A stretch of DNA of 35,415 nucleotides from Sphingobacteriales bacterium (GTDB lineage: Bacteria; Bacteroidota; Bacteroidia; Sphingobacteriales; Sphingobacteriaceae): positions 1 through 35,415 of the forward strand of contig RDXP01000120.1 of the NCBI GenBank assembly GCA_004292865.1, in the 5' to 3' direction. The position numbers and the translations under genes are program-made. The notes below the pieces were generated by a model that had not been told where the DNA came from, ran no database searches, and saw only the letters and a list, made by a program, of their open reading frames with translations. Of the stretch, positions 25,275 to 33,566 are shown piece after piece. Position 1 is the first letter of the stretch; each line of letters begins with the position of its first letter.

Positions 25275-26255
25275 ATGCATATCCTACTGTTTAATACCTG
25301 CAAAATACCCGCCATTTTATACGGCGGTACCGAACGGGTAATGTGGGATTTGGGAAATGTTTTATGCCAAATGGGTCATAAAGTTACTTTTTTGGTTCAT
25401 AAAGGCTCGTATTGTGCTTTTGCGGAAGTACTTTTTTACGATAATACCCGCGATATAAATACCCAAATACCCGACAGTGTAGATGTAGTACATTGCCAAA
25501 GCATCCCGCCCCAAGCGGTAAAAAAACCTTATTTGGTAACCATACACGGCAACCCCAGCTACGGACTATTATTAGATAAGCAATGCGTTTTTGTAAGCCA
25601 AAATCACGCTCAGCGGTATAATTCAACCGCTTTTGTACATAATGGATTAGATTGGAACAACTACCCAAAACTACAACTATCCAGTAAAAAAAAATATTTT
25701 CATTTTTTGGCCAATGCCGCTTGGAAGGTAAAAAATGTGCGAGGAGCAATTGCAATAACCAAAAAAACCAATGAAAAATTAGTGGTTTTAGGCGGATACA
25801 GGTTAAACCTAAAAATGGGACCTCGCTTTACGTTTGCTACCCACGTAAGTTTTAAAGGGATGGTAAACAACGAGCAAAAAGCAGCTTTTATGCAACAATC
25901 TAAAGGGTTAATTTTCCCCGTTTTGTGGCATGAACCTTTTGGCTTAGCGGTTATAGAAAGCCTATATTTCGGGTGTCCAGTATTTGCCACTCCTTACGGT
26001 TCCTTACCCGAATTAGTGAATAATGAAATCGGTTTTTTATCGGCTAGCAGACATGATTTAGCTAATGCCCTAAAAAATTCTGTTGATTTCGATACACAAA
26101 AATGCCATCATTATGCATTAGATAATTTTTCGGCACAGGTAATGGCCTGCAATTATTTGCGCTATTATGAGCGGGTTTTAAACGGAGAAGTGCTTAATAA
26201 GGTTTTACCAACATTAATAAAAGCTCCTATTGATAAGTACTTGGATTTTGGGTAA
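25275..26255 (+). CDS. Glycosyltransferase, GT4-like
   Basis: A 326-residue GT-B-fold glycosyltransferase. The N-terminal half begins MHILLFNTCKIPAILYGGTERVMWDLGNVL, where YGGTERV is the usual GT4 acceptor-side glycine loop (about 17-23). The C-terminal half has the nucleotide-sugar motif HEPFGLAVIESLYFGCPVFATPYGSLPELV (key E...E at about 221 and 228, seven residues apart). The substrate is unknown. It has no signal peptide and would act at the inner face of the membrane or in the cytosol. It sits only five bases past lysA, an odd partner for lysine synthesis. It converges with pheT, but a PIN module now lies between them. Confidence 0.9.
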   Translation: MHILLFNTCKIPAILYGGTERVMWDLGNVLCQMGHKVTFLVHKGSYCAFAEVLFYDNTRDINTQIPDSVDVVHCQSIPPQAVKKPYLVTIHGNPSYGLLLDKQCVFVSQNHAQRYNSTAFVHNGLDWNNYPKLQLSSKKKYFHFLANAAWKVKNVRGAIAITKKTNEKLVVLGGYRLNLKMGPRFTFATHVSFKGMVNNEQKAAFMQQSKGLIFPVLWHEPFGLAVIESLYFGCPVFATPYGSLPELVNNEIGFLSASRHDLANALKNSVDFDTQKCHHYALDNFSAQVMACNYLRYYERVLNGEVLNKVLPTLIKAPIDKYLDFG

Positions 26256-26268
26256 AAGCCTAAAAAAT

Positions 26269-26298
26269 CTATTCTTTCCTCACCTCAGCCTTCGCAAT
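26269..26298 (-). pseudogene. Relic of a pheT 3' end
   Basis: On the minus strand this reads IAKAEVRKE then TAG. The last residues of the intact pheT at 27129 are EAKAEVRKG then TAA. At DNA level an 11-base and a 7-base block are identical (AAGGCTGAGGT and AGGAAAG), with five differences over the 27 bases from GC to the stop. It ends 13 bases past the glycosyltransferase stop. It is too short to be certain, but its position suggests a duplicated or displaced pheT terminus left by insertion of the PIN module. Confidence 0.5.
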
Positions 26299-26358
26299 AC
26301 ACCAAGTAAATTTATATTAAAATTTCAGAAACAAGACTAAAAACATTAACTTTAAAGC

Positions 26359-26829
26359 TTGAAGCAGAGAATTTACATAGATACTTCGGTTTTTGGAGGA
26401 TACTTTGATGAAGAGTTTGCAGAACATACTATTCCCTTATTAGATAGACTCAGACTTAAGCAAGGAGAATTTATTTTGCTTTTCTCTTCTGTAACACAAG
26501 ACGAATTAGAAAATGCACCTGAGAGAGTTAGAAATCTTGTTCAAAGTATTCCATTAAAAAATACTGAATTTATACAAACAATGGAGGATGCTGTTGAACT
26601 TGCAACTGAGTATATAACAGAAAAAGTTGTGGGACATACAAGTTATGCCGATTGTTTACATATTGCTTTGGCAACGATTAATAGAGCAGATTTTTTGGTA
26701 AGTTGGAATTTTAAACATATCGTAAACGTACAACGCATAAGAGGTTACAGCTCTATAAACATTAAAAACGGTTACAAACAATTAGAAATACGTTCACCAA
26801 GAGAATTTACAAAATATGAAAACGATTAA
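26359..26829 (+). CDS. PIN-domain protein (VapC-like)
   Basis: A PIN-domain ribonuclease-type protein of 156 residues. The start is TTG at 26359 (MKQRIYIDTSVFGGYFD). The acidic residues expected for a PIN site are visible: D8 in YIDTSV, E49 in TQDELENAP, D98 in SYADCLHIALATI and D111/N117 in ADFLVSWNFKHIV. The PIN-type ending KHIVNVQRI...SPREF belongs to a PIN subgroup often encoded just before a short partner gene, as here (14-base overlap). I infer a toxin-first toxin-antitoxin pair. It is bounded by pheT on one side and a pheT 3'-end relic on the other. Confidence 0.85.
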   Translation: MKQRIYIDTSVFGGYFDEEFAEHTIPLLDRLRLKQGEFILLFSSVTQDELENAPERVRNLVQSIPLKNTEFIQTMEDAVELATEYITEKVVGHTSYADCLHIALATINRADFLVSWNFKHIVNVQRIRGYSSINIKNGYKQLEIRSPREFTKYEND

Positions 26830-26968
26830 CAAAGAGTTTGATGCAGTTCAATTTATGCGTCAACAGAGAGACAAATTAAGCGAAAAGTTATCAAAAATGA
26901 CCAAGGCGGAAATTATTGCATACTTCAAACAAGTAGGAAACAAAACAACTATAAAGCCCTGTGCATAG
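26816..26968 (+). CDS. Small partner protein of the PIN gene, 50 residues
   Basis: The ATG at 26816 lies inside the PIN gene's last codons and the frame ends with TAG at 26966. The product starts KTINKEFDAVQFMRQQRDKL and continues SEKLSKMTKAEIIAYFKQVG. Small proteins with the same FDAVxFMRxxRDKLSxKL...MTKxEIIxYF pattern accompany PIN proteins of this subgroup, as I remember. It is probably the antitoxin, although it lacks an obvious DNA-binding domain. Overlap with the toxin gene implies translational coupling. Confidence 0.75.
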   Translation: MKTINKEFDAVQFMRQQRDKLSEKLSKMTKAEIIAYFKQVGNKTTIKPCA

Positions 26969-27128
26969 CATTTATTTTACAAAAAAAAGTGGCATTGGTG
27001 CTTTTTTAAGGTTTACGATTTCTAATAAACTTTAATGCTGAGATTAGGAATTGTGTTACCAATTTCCGCTCCTTCGCAATGCCCGTAGCTGTTGGCTACA
27101 AATTTAGGAAAGAGTTATTGAAATAACC

Positions 27129-29531
27129 TTACCCTTTCCTAACCTCAGCCTTAGCCTCTTTTTCTAAATTAAAAATTAGCTTTTGCATTACGCTATCAAT
27201 TTGTTTATCGGTTAGGGTTTTTTCATCATCTTGTAAAACAAAACTTAAAGCATACGATTTTTTGCCTTCCGGGAGTTTATCGCCCACGTAAACATCAAAT
27301 ACATTTACGGTTTTCAATAATTTTTTTTCAGTTTTAATGGCGATTTTATGTAGCTGTGCAAATGTAATATCGGTATCAATAAGCAACGATAAATCTCGCC
27401 TAACGGCCGGGAATTTAGAAATATCTTGGAAAAATATTTTGTTGTTTTTAATGGTTTTTAAAACCAAATCCCAATTAAAGTTGGCGTAAAATACAGGTTT
27501 ATCAATACCAAAAGGTTTTAAAACAGATTTTGCCACGGCACCAAATTCTACCAAAACTTTATCTCCTTTTTTGTAGGCCAAGCTGTAAGCAAAATGCGGG
27601 TTTAGGCCGTCATCACTAATTAAATTGTTGATACCTAAACGAGCCAACACGCCATCAACCCAGCTTTTGGTGTTAAAAAACGATACTTCGCTTTGTTTTT
27701 GTTGCCAGTTTTCGGGCTGTAAATTGCCGGTTATAAAAAGTGCAAGGTGGTTTGTTTCCTTAAATTTATCATCAATTAAATGGTAGGTTTTACCAAATTC
27801 GTACAGTTTTAAATCGCTGGCTTTACGGTTTTGATTATAGCTAATAGCCTCTAAACCAGCGTATAATATGGTTTGGCGCATTGCATCCAAATCCGAACTT
27901 AAAGGGTTTAAAATCTTAATTGTTTCGGCTTCATTATTTGGGTACGATGATTTTGTAAGCGAATTGCTAAGCATCTCAAAAAAACCATTGGCACTTAACC
28001 CATCGGCAATATGGTTTTGCAAAGTATCTTTATCGGGCTTGCTTACATTGTTTAGCGATGCGTTTATTTTGCTAGGTATTTCAATATTATCGTAGCCATA
28101 AATTCTTAAAATTTCCTCAATCACATCTACATTGCGGGTAACATCTACACGGTAAGTGGGTACTTTTAATTGTAGTTTTTGGCTGTCTTCGGCAACAATA
28201 TCTATTGCTAAACTTTGTATAATGGCTTTTATCTCCGTTTCCGGGATGTTTTTACCTATCAATTGTTGTACGTGTGCATAGCTTAATTCCACATCAAAAG
28301 CAGGTACAGGCTTAGGGTAACTATCAAAAATACTGGACGATATAGTGCCACCCGCCAATTGTTGGATTAGCAAAGCGGCTCGTTTAAGGGCGTAAACGGT
28401 AATCTCAGGGTCGGTACCACGCTCATACCTAAACGAAGCATCGGTTTTTAAGTTGTGTAGCTTAGAGGTTTTACGAACCGTAACGGCATTAAAATAAGCA
28501 CTTTCTAAAAATACAGAAGTGGTTTTTTGGCTTACGCCCGATTGTATGCCGCCATACACGCCAGCAATACACAATGGTTTTTCGGCATCGCAAATCATTA
28601 AATCATTGGCCGATAGTTTACGTTCAACACCATCTAAGGTGGTAAATAAAGTACCTTCGGCACATTTTTTAACCACAATTTTATGGCCAGCAATTTCATC
28701 GGCATCAAAAGCGTGTAAGGGTTGGCCTAAATCGTGTAGCACATAATTAGTAACATCAACTACGTTATTTATGGCTTTAATGCCTATTACAGCCAGTTTT
28801 TCGGTTAGCCATTTGGGCGATGGCGCAACGGTGATGCCTGTAATAGTTAGTCCCGAATAGCGTGGTGCTGCAATTTCATCTTCCACCAAAACATCAATAA
28901 TTAAGTTTTGGTTATCAATTTTAAAATCATCAACATTGGGTTTGGTAATGGATGTTTTTAAAAAAGCAGCTAAATCTCGGGCTACGCCTAGGTGCGATGC
29001 TGCATCGGCCCGGTTAGGCGTAAGGCCAATTTCAAATAAATAATCGTCGTTTAGTTTAAAATAATCTTTGGCTGCAAGGCCTACTTGGGTATCATCGGGC
29101 AACACTAAAATACCATCGTGGCCTTTGCCAAGGCCTATTTCGTCTTCGGCACATATCATCCCTTCGGATACTTCGCCCCGTATTTTAGATTTGTTGATAG
29201 CAAAGGCATCTCCCGCCAAGGGGAAAACTGTACAGCCTACTGTGGCTACAATTACTTTTTGGCCAGCGGTAACATTGGGTGCGCCGCACACTATTTGCAA
29301 AGGGTTTTCGTGGCCTATATTTACTTGGGTTATGCGCAACCTATCGGCGTTTGGGTGTGGTACGCAGGTTAAAACATGGCCTACCACTAGCCCTTTTAAG
29401 CCGCCAGGTACGGCTTGCACTTCATCGAGGCTTTCTACCTCGAGGCCTATATTGGTTAATATGGTTGATATTTGCTGTGGTGCTAAATCGGTATTGATAA
29501 AGGTTTTAAGCCAATTGTATGCTATTTTCAT
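27129..29531 (-). CDS. pheT: Phenylalanine-tRNA ligase beta subunit
   Basis: The beta chain of the alpha2-beta2 phenylalanyl-tRNA synthetase, which helps bind tRNA-Phe and edits mischarged Tyr-tRNA-Phe. The 800 residues are full length. In order: the KIAYNWLKTFI start, the tRNA-binding OB domain (about 40-150, GLVVGHVLTCVPHPNADRLR), the B3/B4 editing domain (about 205-380, INNVVDVTNYVLHDLGQPLHAFD in key parts), the B5 domain (about 400-480), the catalytic-like core, and the FDX-ACB anticodon-binding domain (about 705-800, SKFPAVRRDLSLLIDTDITFAQLH in key parts). pheS is not adjacent. Its 3' end is the site next to the PIN module. Confidence 0.96.
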   Translation of the reverse strand: MKIAYNWLKTFINTDLAPQQISTILTNIGLEVESLDEVQAVPGGLKGLVVGHVLTCVPHPNADRLRITQVNIGHENPLQIVCGAPNVTAGQKVIVATVGCTVFPLAGDAFAINKSKIRGEVSEGMICAEDEIGLGKGHDGILVLPDDTQVGLAAKDYFKLNDDYLFEIGLTPNRADAASHLGVARDLAAFLKTSITKPNVDDFKIDNQNLIIDVLVEDEIAAPRYSGLTITGITVAPSPKWLTEKLAVIGIKAINNVVDVTNYVLHDLGQPLHAFDADEIAGHKIVVKKCAEGTLFTTLDGVERKLSANDLMICDAEKPLCIAGVYGGIQSGVSQKTTSVFLESAYFNAVTVRKTSKLHNLKTDASFRYERGTDPEITVYALKRAALLIQQLAGGTISSSIFDSYPKPVPAFDVELSYAHVQQLIGKNIPETEIKAIIQSLAIDIVAEDSQKLQLKVPTYRVDVTRNVDVIEEILRIYGYDNIEIPSKINASLNNVSKPDKDTLQNHIADGLSANGFFEMLSNSLTKSSYPNNEAETIKILNPLSSDLDAMRQTILYAGLEAISYNQNRKASDLKLYEFGKTYHLIDDKFKETNHLALFITGNLQPENWQQKQSEVSFFNTKSWVDGVLARLGINNLISDDGLNPHFAYSLAYKKGDKVLVEFGAVAKSVLKPFGIDKPVFYANFNWDLVLKTIKNNKIFFQDISKFPAVRRDLSLLIDTDITFAQLHKIAIKTEKKLLKTVNVFDVYVGDKLPEGKKSYALSFVLQDDEKTLTDKQIDSVMQKLIFNLEKEAKAEVRKG

Positions 29532-29579
29532 TTTATGTGTTGAGGGAAATATATGCTATTTCGTTTTTTGTATTATTGG

Positions 29580-29587
29580 CAAAAATA
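29580..29587 (-). promoter_or_regulatory. -7 box of the pheT promoter
   Basis: On the minus strand TATTTTTG (29587 down to 29580) matches TAnnTTTG, about 48 bases before the pheT ATG. A TTG lies 15 bases upstream of it, shorter than the usual spacing. Confidence 0.4.
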
Positions 29588-29621
29588 GGAATTTAAGGGG
29601 AACAATAAATTTTTTGCGCAT

Positions 29622-30323
29622 TTAGCCTAACATACTTTGGTCGGCAAAACTAAAATAAGCGTTTTCGCCAAAAATAACGTGGTCTATTACCCGTATATCC
29701 AGCAATTTACCTGCCTCAACCATTTTATTTGTGAGTTTAATATCTTGCTGGCTGGGCTTTAAGTTGCCCGATGGATGGTTGTGTGCCAGTACAATGCCTG
29801 TTGCATTGTTTTCGAGGGCTAGTTTATAAACAATTTTAGGGTCGGTTACGGTACTTGTTTTCCCGCCAGTGCTCACCATAAATTTGTGGGTAACTTTATT
29901 GGCTTGGCTTAGTAATATAATCCAAAATTCTTCGTGGCCAATATCCGAAAAGTAACGATTTAATAGGTTGAAAATATCTTTAGAGTTGGTAATTTTAACA
30001 ACTTCGGGTTCGGCGGTTTCTTGCCTACGGCGGCCTAGCTCTAGCCCTGCAATAATGGCTATTGCTTTGGCTTCGCCAATACCTTTAAATTTACAAAGCT
30101 CGCTTACGGTTTGCTTGCCCAGTACCGATAAATCATTATTAAATTGGTGTAATATACGTTTGCTTAGTTCAACGGCTGTTTCGGTAATATTGCCCGAACT
30201 TATTAAAATAGCTATCAGTTCGGCATCGGTTAATGCCCTACGGCCTTGTAAAAGTAGTTTTTCGCGTGGTCTATCTTCTTCGGCCCAGTGTTTTATGGTT
30301 ATTTTATTGTCGTAGGATTGCAT
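29622..30323 (-). CDS. radC: RadC-family JAB/MPN protein
   Basis: A 233-residue RadC-family protein. The N-terminal part holds a helix-hairpin-helix (LCKFKGIGEAKAIAIIAGLELGRR, key KGIGEAKA at 80-87). The C-terminal JAMM metal site is LAHNHPSGNLKPSQQD (H181, H183, S191, D194), with an upstream Glu in HEEFWIILL. Despite the name a repair role is doubtful; it is a metalloprotease-like or DNA-associated domain of unsettled function. It lies 90 bases upstream of pheT on the same strand. The ATG at 30323 gives QSYDNKITIKHWAEEDRPREKLL, the usual start of the family (key: HWAEEDRPREKL). Confidence 0.93.
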   Translation of the reverse strand: MQSYDNKITIKHWAEEDRPREKLLLQGRRALTDAELIAILISSGNITETAVELSKRILHQFNNDLSVLGKQTVSELCKFKGIGEAKAIAIIAGLELGRRRQETAEPEVVKITNSKDIFNLLNRYFSDIGHEEFWIILLSQANKVTHKFMVSTGGKTSTVTDPKIVYKLALENNATGIVLAHNHPSGNLKPSQQDIKLTNKMVEAGKLLDIRVIDHVIFGENAYFSFADQSMLG

Positions 30324-30488
30324 GGGTGCTGCGTTATTTTTTCAATATAAATTTAACCGCAATATAAATTAAAAATGCTTTTTTTAGATGGTTGTTGTGT
30401 ATAATTATTTGCTTAATTGTTTATATTTTGCTGTATATTATTAGGTGTTTTGGCCAATTAAAAGGACAAGTAATCTTTAGTTTCGGTT

Positions 30489-30529
30489 ATTTTGACATGT
30501 AAAAATAATTTTAACAGACATTTTGACAT
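30489..30529 (+). promoter_or_regulatory. Direct repeats in the hsp20 upstream region
   Basis: ATTTTGACAT occurs at 30489-30498 and again at 30520-30529, 31 bases apart (about three helical turns), roughly 90-125 bases before the hsp20 start. TATATGCTTTG follows at about 30555 and resembles a -7 box with one extra base. A heat-stress regulator site or duplicated -33 element is possible; this is inference. Confidence 0.45.
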
Positions 30530-30601
30530 AAAATATTACATCTTTTTACATTGGTATATGCTTTGAGTAATGGATTTCATCTATTCACAATTTTAAAAAA
30601 T

Positions 30602-30607
30602 AGGAGG
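30602..30607 (+). promoter_or_regulatory. Unusually strong Shine-Dalgarno site of hsp20
   Basis: AGGAGG ends eight bases before the hsp20 ATG. No other gene in the window has such a site, in line with the weak use of Shine-Dalgarno sequences in Bacteroidota. Confidence 0.8.
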
Positions 30608-30615
30608 AAATTAAA

Positions 30616-31056
30616 ATGACATTTGTAAAATTAAACGAAAGAAAAAATGGAGTAACGGCTTATTCGCCATTTAATGAATTAATCGACGGAATTTTTAACA
30701 ACAGCACTACCATTGACAGGCATTTGCACCATACACCTGCGGTAAATATTAGCGAAACCGAAAACGATTTTATATTGGCTTTAGCTGCGCCAGGGTTAAA
30801 AAAAGAAGATTTTAAATTAAATTTAGAAAAAAACGTGTTAAGCGTAAGCGTGGAAACCAAAGCCGAAACCAGGGCCGAAAACGAGAAAATAAGCAGGAAA
30901 GAATTTAGCTACGCTTCGTTTTTACGCTCGTTCACTTTACCTCAAACAGCCGATTTTAACGCCATTGAAGCAAATTATGTAGATGGTATTTTAAAAATTA
31001 CGATTGCCAAAAAAGAGGAGGCCAAAATACAATCACGCGAAATTGCGATAAATTAA
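30616..31056 (+). CDS. Small heat-shock protein (Hsp20/alpha-crystallin)
   Basis: An ATP-independent holdase chaperone of 146 residues. The alpha-crystallin domain spans about 41-134: PAVNISETENDFILALAAPGLKKEDFKL, then VSVETKAE, the FLRSFTLP strand, and the closing DGILKITIAKKE (A-x3-DGxL-type motif). The C-terminal REIAIN supplies the I-x-I anchor that links oligomers. The N-terminal arm (1-40) contains SPFNELIDGIF. It is monocistronic with an AGGAGG ribosome site, upstream direct repeats, and a strong terminator at 31259-31295. A copy of the dispersed repeat abuts its stop codon. Confidence 0.95.
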   Translation: MTFVKLNERKNGVTAYSPFNELIDGIFNNSTTIDRHLHHTPAVNISETENDFILALAAPGLKKEDFKLNLEKNVLSVSVETKAETRAENEKISRKEFSYASFLRSFTLPQTADFNAIEANYVDGILKITIAKKEEAKIQSREIAIN

Positions 31057-31185
31057 CTAAAGTTTCGGAGGTAAATAATGAGGTGTTTTTTTATCTTTTT
31101 TTACTGAGGATGCTTACAACCAGCTTTGTGTTCTTTGCGCTTTTCCTTTGCAAACTTTGCGGTAAAGGTTTTACCGTAAAGAACA
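31057..31185 (+). repeat. Dispersed repeat, copy 2, with hairpin
   Basis: This is the inverted copy of 1-102 and 33311-33398. It begins one base after the hsp20 stop: CTAAAGTTTCGGAGGTAAATA, then ATG at 31078 and a nine-codon frame to TGA at 31107 (MRCFFIFFY). It continues through GCTTACAACCAGCTTTGTGTTCTTTGCG to a hairpin, CTTTGCGGTAAA (31155-31166) against TTTACCGTAAAG (31170-31181), with one mismatch and a three-base loop. Confidence 0.8.
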
Positions 31186-31258
31186 CAAAGATTTATGCAT
31201 AGCCTATAACTAAATAATTTAATCCTCCCAAAGTTAAGTAAATTTATTTAGGATTGTT

Positions 31259-31295
31259 AAACCTATAAGACTTTAAAAGCCTTATAGGTTTTTTT
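31259..31295 (+). terminator. Terminator downstream of hsp20
   Basis: AAACCTATAAGAC (31259-31271) pairs with GCCTTATAGGTTT (31279-31291) with one mismatch around TTTAAAA. A seven-T run (31289-31295) follows. It separates hsp20 and the repeat from araA. Confidence 0.85.
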
Positions 31296-31393
31296 ACTTT
31301 TCTGCTAAAATATAAACCCGGTGGTAAATAAAATTTAGCCAAACTATAAATACCTACCTTACACTTTTCACAAAAAAATAATCCCTGGTTTTT

Positions 31394-31425
31394 TTGCAAA
31401 AAATACTTAAATGTTAATAGCTTTA
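31394..31425 (+). promoter_or_regulatory. Possible araA promoter
   Basis: TTG (31394-31396) and TAGCTTTA (31418-31425) lie 21 bases apart. The spacing is two bases long and the last base off consensus, so this is only a candidate. No arabinose operator was recognised. Confidence 0.3.
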
Positions 31426-31503
31426 CCTCAAATTTAATTTCCACAAAACCAATTAAAAAATTAAAAATATACCCAAGCCTTGCTAAAGGTAAAGCAATAA
31501 AAA

Positions 31504-33000
31504 ATGATAGATTTAAAACAATACGAAATTTGGTTTATAACAGGTAGCCAGCACCTTTACGGCCCCGAAACATTAGATAAAGTGGCACAACATTCGCAAC
31601 AAATTGCCAGCTATTTTAACCTACATGCCAGCATCCCTGTAAAGGTAATATACAAGCCAGTGGTAAAAACGCCCGACGAAATTTTTGAAGTAATGGAAGC
31701 CGCCAACCAAGCCAAGCATTGCATAGGCTTGGTAACTTGGATGCACACATTTTCGCCCGCTAAAATGTGGATACGTGGTTTAAATATTTTACAAAAACCA
31801 TTGCTGCACCTGCACACCCAATTTAACCGCGATATACCTTGGGATAGCATTGATATGGATTTTATGAACCTAAACCAAAGTGCCCATGGCGACCGTGAAT
31901 TTGGTTTTATGGTATCGCGTATGCGTATAAACCGTAAAGTGGTAGTAGGTTTTTGGCAAGATGAAGCGGTGGTAAACGATATAAATATATGGGCAAGAGC
32001 CGCCGCCGCCTGGGCCGATTGGCAAGGGGCAAAATTTGTTCGCTTTGGCGATAATATGCGTTATGTAGCCGTTACCGATGGCGATAAAGTAGAAGCCGAA
32101 CTAAAATTTGGCTACTCGGTAAATACCCACGGCATTGGCGATTTGGTGGCCATTATTAACCAAATTACCGAAGCGCAAATTGATGCTTTGGTAGCCGAGT
32201 ATAAAACCGATTATACTTTAAGTGCCGATATAGCCAGCAATGAAGTTAAAAAAACTTCTATCCGCCAAGCCGCAAAAATAGAACTAGGTTTAAAAACATT
32301 TTTAGAAACAGGTAATTACAAAGGCTTTACCGATACTTTTGAAGATTTACACGGCATGGTGCAACTGCCCGGCATTGCTGCACAACGTTTAATGCAACAG
32401 GGCTATGGTTTTGCTGGCGAAGGCGATTGGAAAACTGCCGCTTTGGTGCGGGCTTGCAAAGTAATGGGTGCTGGTATGGCCGGAGGAAATGCCTTTATGG
32501 AAGATTATACTTACCATTTCGACCCCGAAAATAGCTTGGTGCTAGGCTCGCACATGTTAGAAGTTGATGCCAGCTTGGCCAGCGGAAAACCAACACTCGA
32601 AATTCACCCATTGGGTATTGGTGGCAAGGCCGACCCTGTTCGCCTAGTATTTAATGTAGCTGGTGGCAATGCTTTAAATGCTTCGATAGTTGATATGGGT
32701 AACCGCTTTCGCTTGATTGTGAACGAGGTACAGGCCATAGAACCACTCCACAATTTGCCTAAGCTGCCCGTTGCCCGTGTGCTATGGAAACCCCTGCCCG
32801 ATATGAAAACAGCTTGTGCTGCTTGGATTTACGCTGGCGGTGCACACCATACCGCATATAGTCAAAATTTAAGCAATGCACACTTGCAAGATTTTGCCGA
32901 TATAGCGGGTATCGAACTTATTACCATTGGCAAGCAAACCACCATTAGCCATTTAAAAAACCAGCTGCAATGGAACGATGTTTTTTATAAGATAAAATAG
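31504..33000 (+). CDS. araA: L-arabinose isomerase
   Basis: This enzyme interconverts L-arabinose and L-ribulose, the first step of arabinose use. At 498 residues it is almost colinear with the E. coli enzyme. The metal and catalytic residues fall at E306 (GEGDWKTA), E333 (FMEDYTYHF), H350 (GSHMLEVD) and H449 (GGAHHTAYS), one residue off the E. coli number for the last. The N-terminal start [13 protein letters not shown] and the [13 protein letters not shown] segment are typical. It is solitary: no araB, araD, transporter or regulator is in the window. It is bracketed by inverted copies of the dispersed repeat (31057-31185 and 33311-33398), which may reflect acquisition or just the frequency of the repeat. 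Confidence 0.97.
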   Translation: MIDLKQYEIWFITGSQHLYGPETLDKVAQHSQQIASYFNLHASIPVKVIYKPVVKTPDEIFEVMEAANQAKHCIGLVTWMHTFSPAKMWIRGLNILQKPLLHLHTQFNRDIPWDSIDMDFMNLNQSAHGDREFGFMVSRMRINRKVVVGFWQDEAVVNDINIWARAAAAWADWQGAKFVRFGDNMRYVAVTDGDKVEAELKFGYSVNTHGIGDLVAIINQITEAQIDALVAEYKTDYTLSADIASNEVKKTSIRQAAKIELGLKTFLETGNYKGFTDTFEDLHGMVQLPGIAAQRLMQQGYGFAGEGDWKTAALVRACKVMGAGMAGGNAFMEDYTYHFDPENSLVLGSHMLEVDASLASGKPTLEIHPLGIGGKADPVRLVFNVAGGNALNASIVDMGNRFRLIVNEVQAIEPLHNLPKLPVARVLWKPLPDMKTACAAWIYAGGAHHTAYSQNLSNAHLQDFADIAGIELITIGKQTTISHLKNQLQWNDVFYKIK

Positions 33001-33093
33001 GGTAGGGGAGTTTGAAAATTTAAAATAGAGGTTTACAATTTTTTGGAAAAAGTGGGTTAAATAAATCTTTTTTTTAGCTCAATTTATTAATAA

Positions 33094-33300
33094 ATGGTGT
33101 ATAAATCTAATTTTAATACCATAAATGAAATTGAAACAAAGGCTAACCAAATTTTAAAAATAGGTAGCGAGGATGCCATAATATTAATTAAATTTTCGGC
33201 GCAATTAAAGCGCATAAATATACTTATAGTGCAGCGTATTTATAAAATTAGCTGGATATATACGCAACGGGCTTTGCGTAAATTTTTGTGTTTTTTGTGA
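33094..33300 (+). CDS. Doubtful small ORF, 68 residues
   Basis: An ATG frame starting VYKSNFNTINEIETKANQIL with no recognised family. The last third (IYTQRALRKFLCFL) is read from TTTGTGTTTTTTGTGA-like sequence, which forms the left arm of the following dispersed repeat, so at least its end is repeat-derived. There is no ribosome site or promoter in view. It may be non-coding. Confidence 0.2.
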   Translation: MVYKSNFNTINEIETKANQILKIGSEDAIILIKFSAQLKRINILIVQRIYKISWIYTQRALRKFLCFL

Positions 33301-33310
33301 TATATTTTTA

Positions 33311-33398
33311 CTGCAAAGAACCCAAAGCTGGTTGTAAAAGCACCATCTTAAATTAAAAAGATAAAAAACCACCTCATTATTTACCTCCGAAACTTTAG
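33311..33398 (-). repeat. Dispersed repeat, copy 3
   Basis: Same orientation as 1-102: GCAAAGAACCCAAAGCTGGTTGTAAAAGCACC (head GCAAAGAACCC, GCTGGTTGTAA), ending TTACCTCCGAAACTTTAG. On the minus strand it reads CTAAAGTTTCGGAGGTAAATA, ATG and a nine-codon frame (33377 down to 33348, MRWFFIFLI, TAA). The upstream TTTGTGTTTTTTGTGA (from about 33280) can pair with its head. Confidence 0.8.
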
Positions 33399-33566
33399 TT
33401 AATAATTAAATTATTATGAAGTTTTCTTTCTACTAAAATACAAAACCTACAATTACATTTACAATCCTATTTGCCATTAAATTTTTGATTTTTTTTATTA
33501 TCATATTTACGCTATAAAAGCTTAGTACTTGCGTTAGCTGTGCAAGCATTTTATAGGAATTATAAA

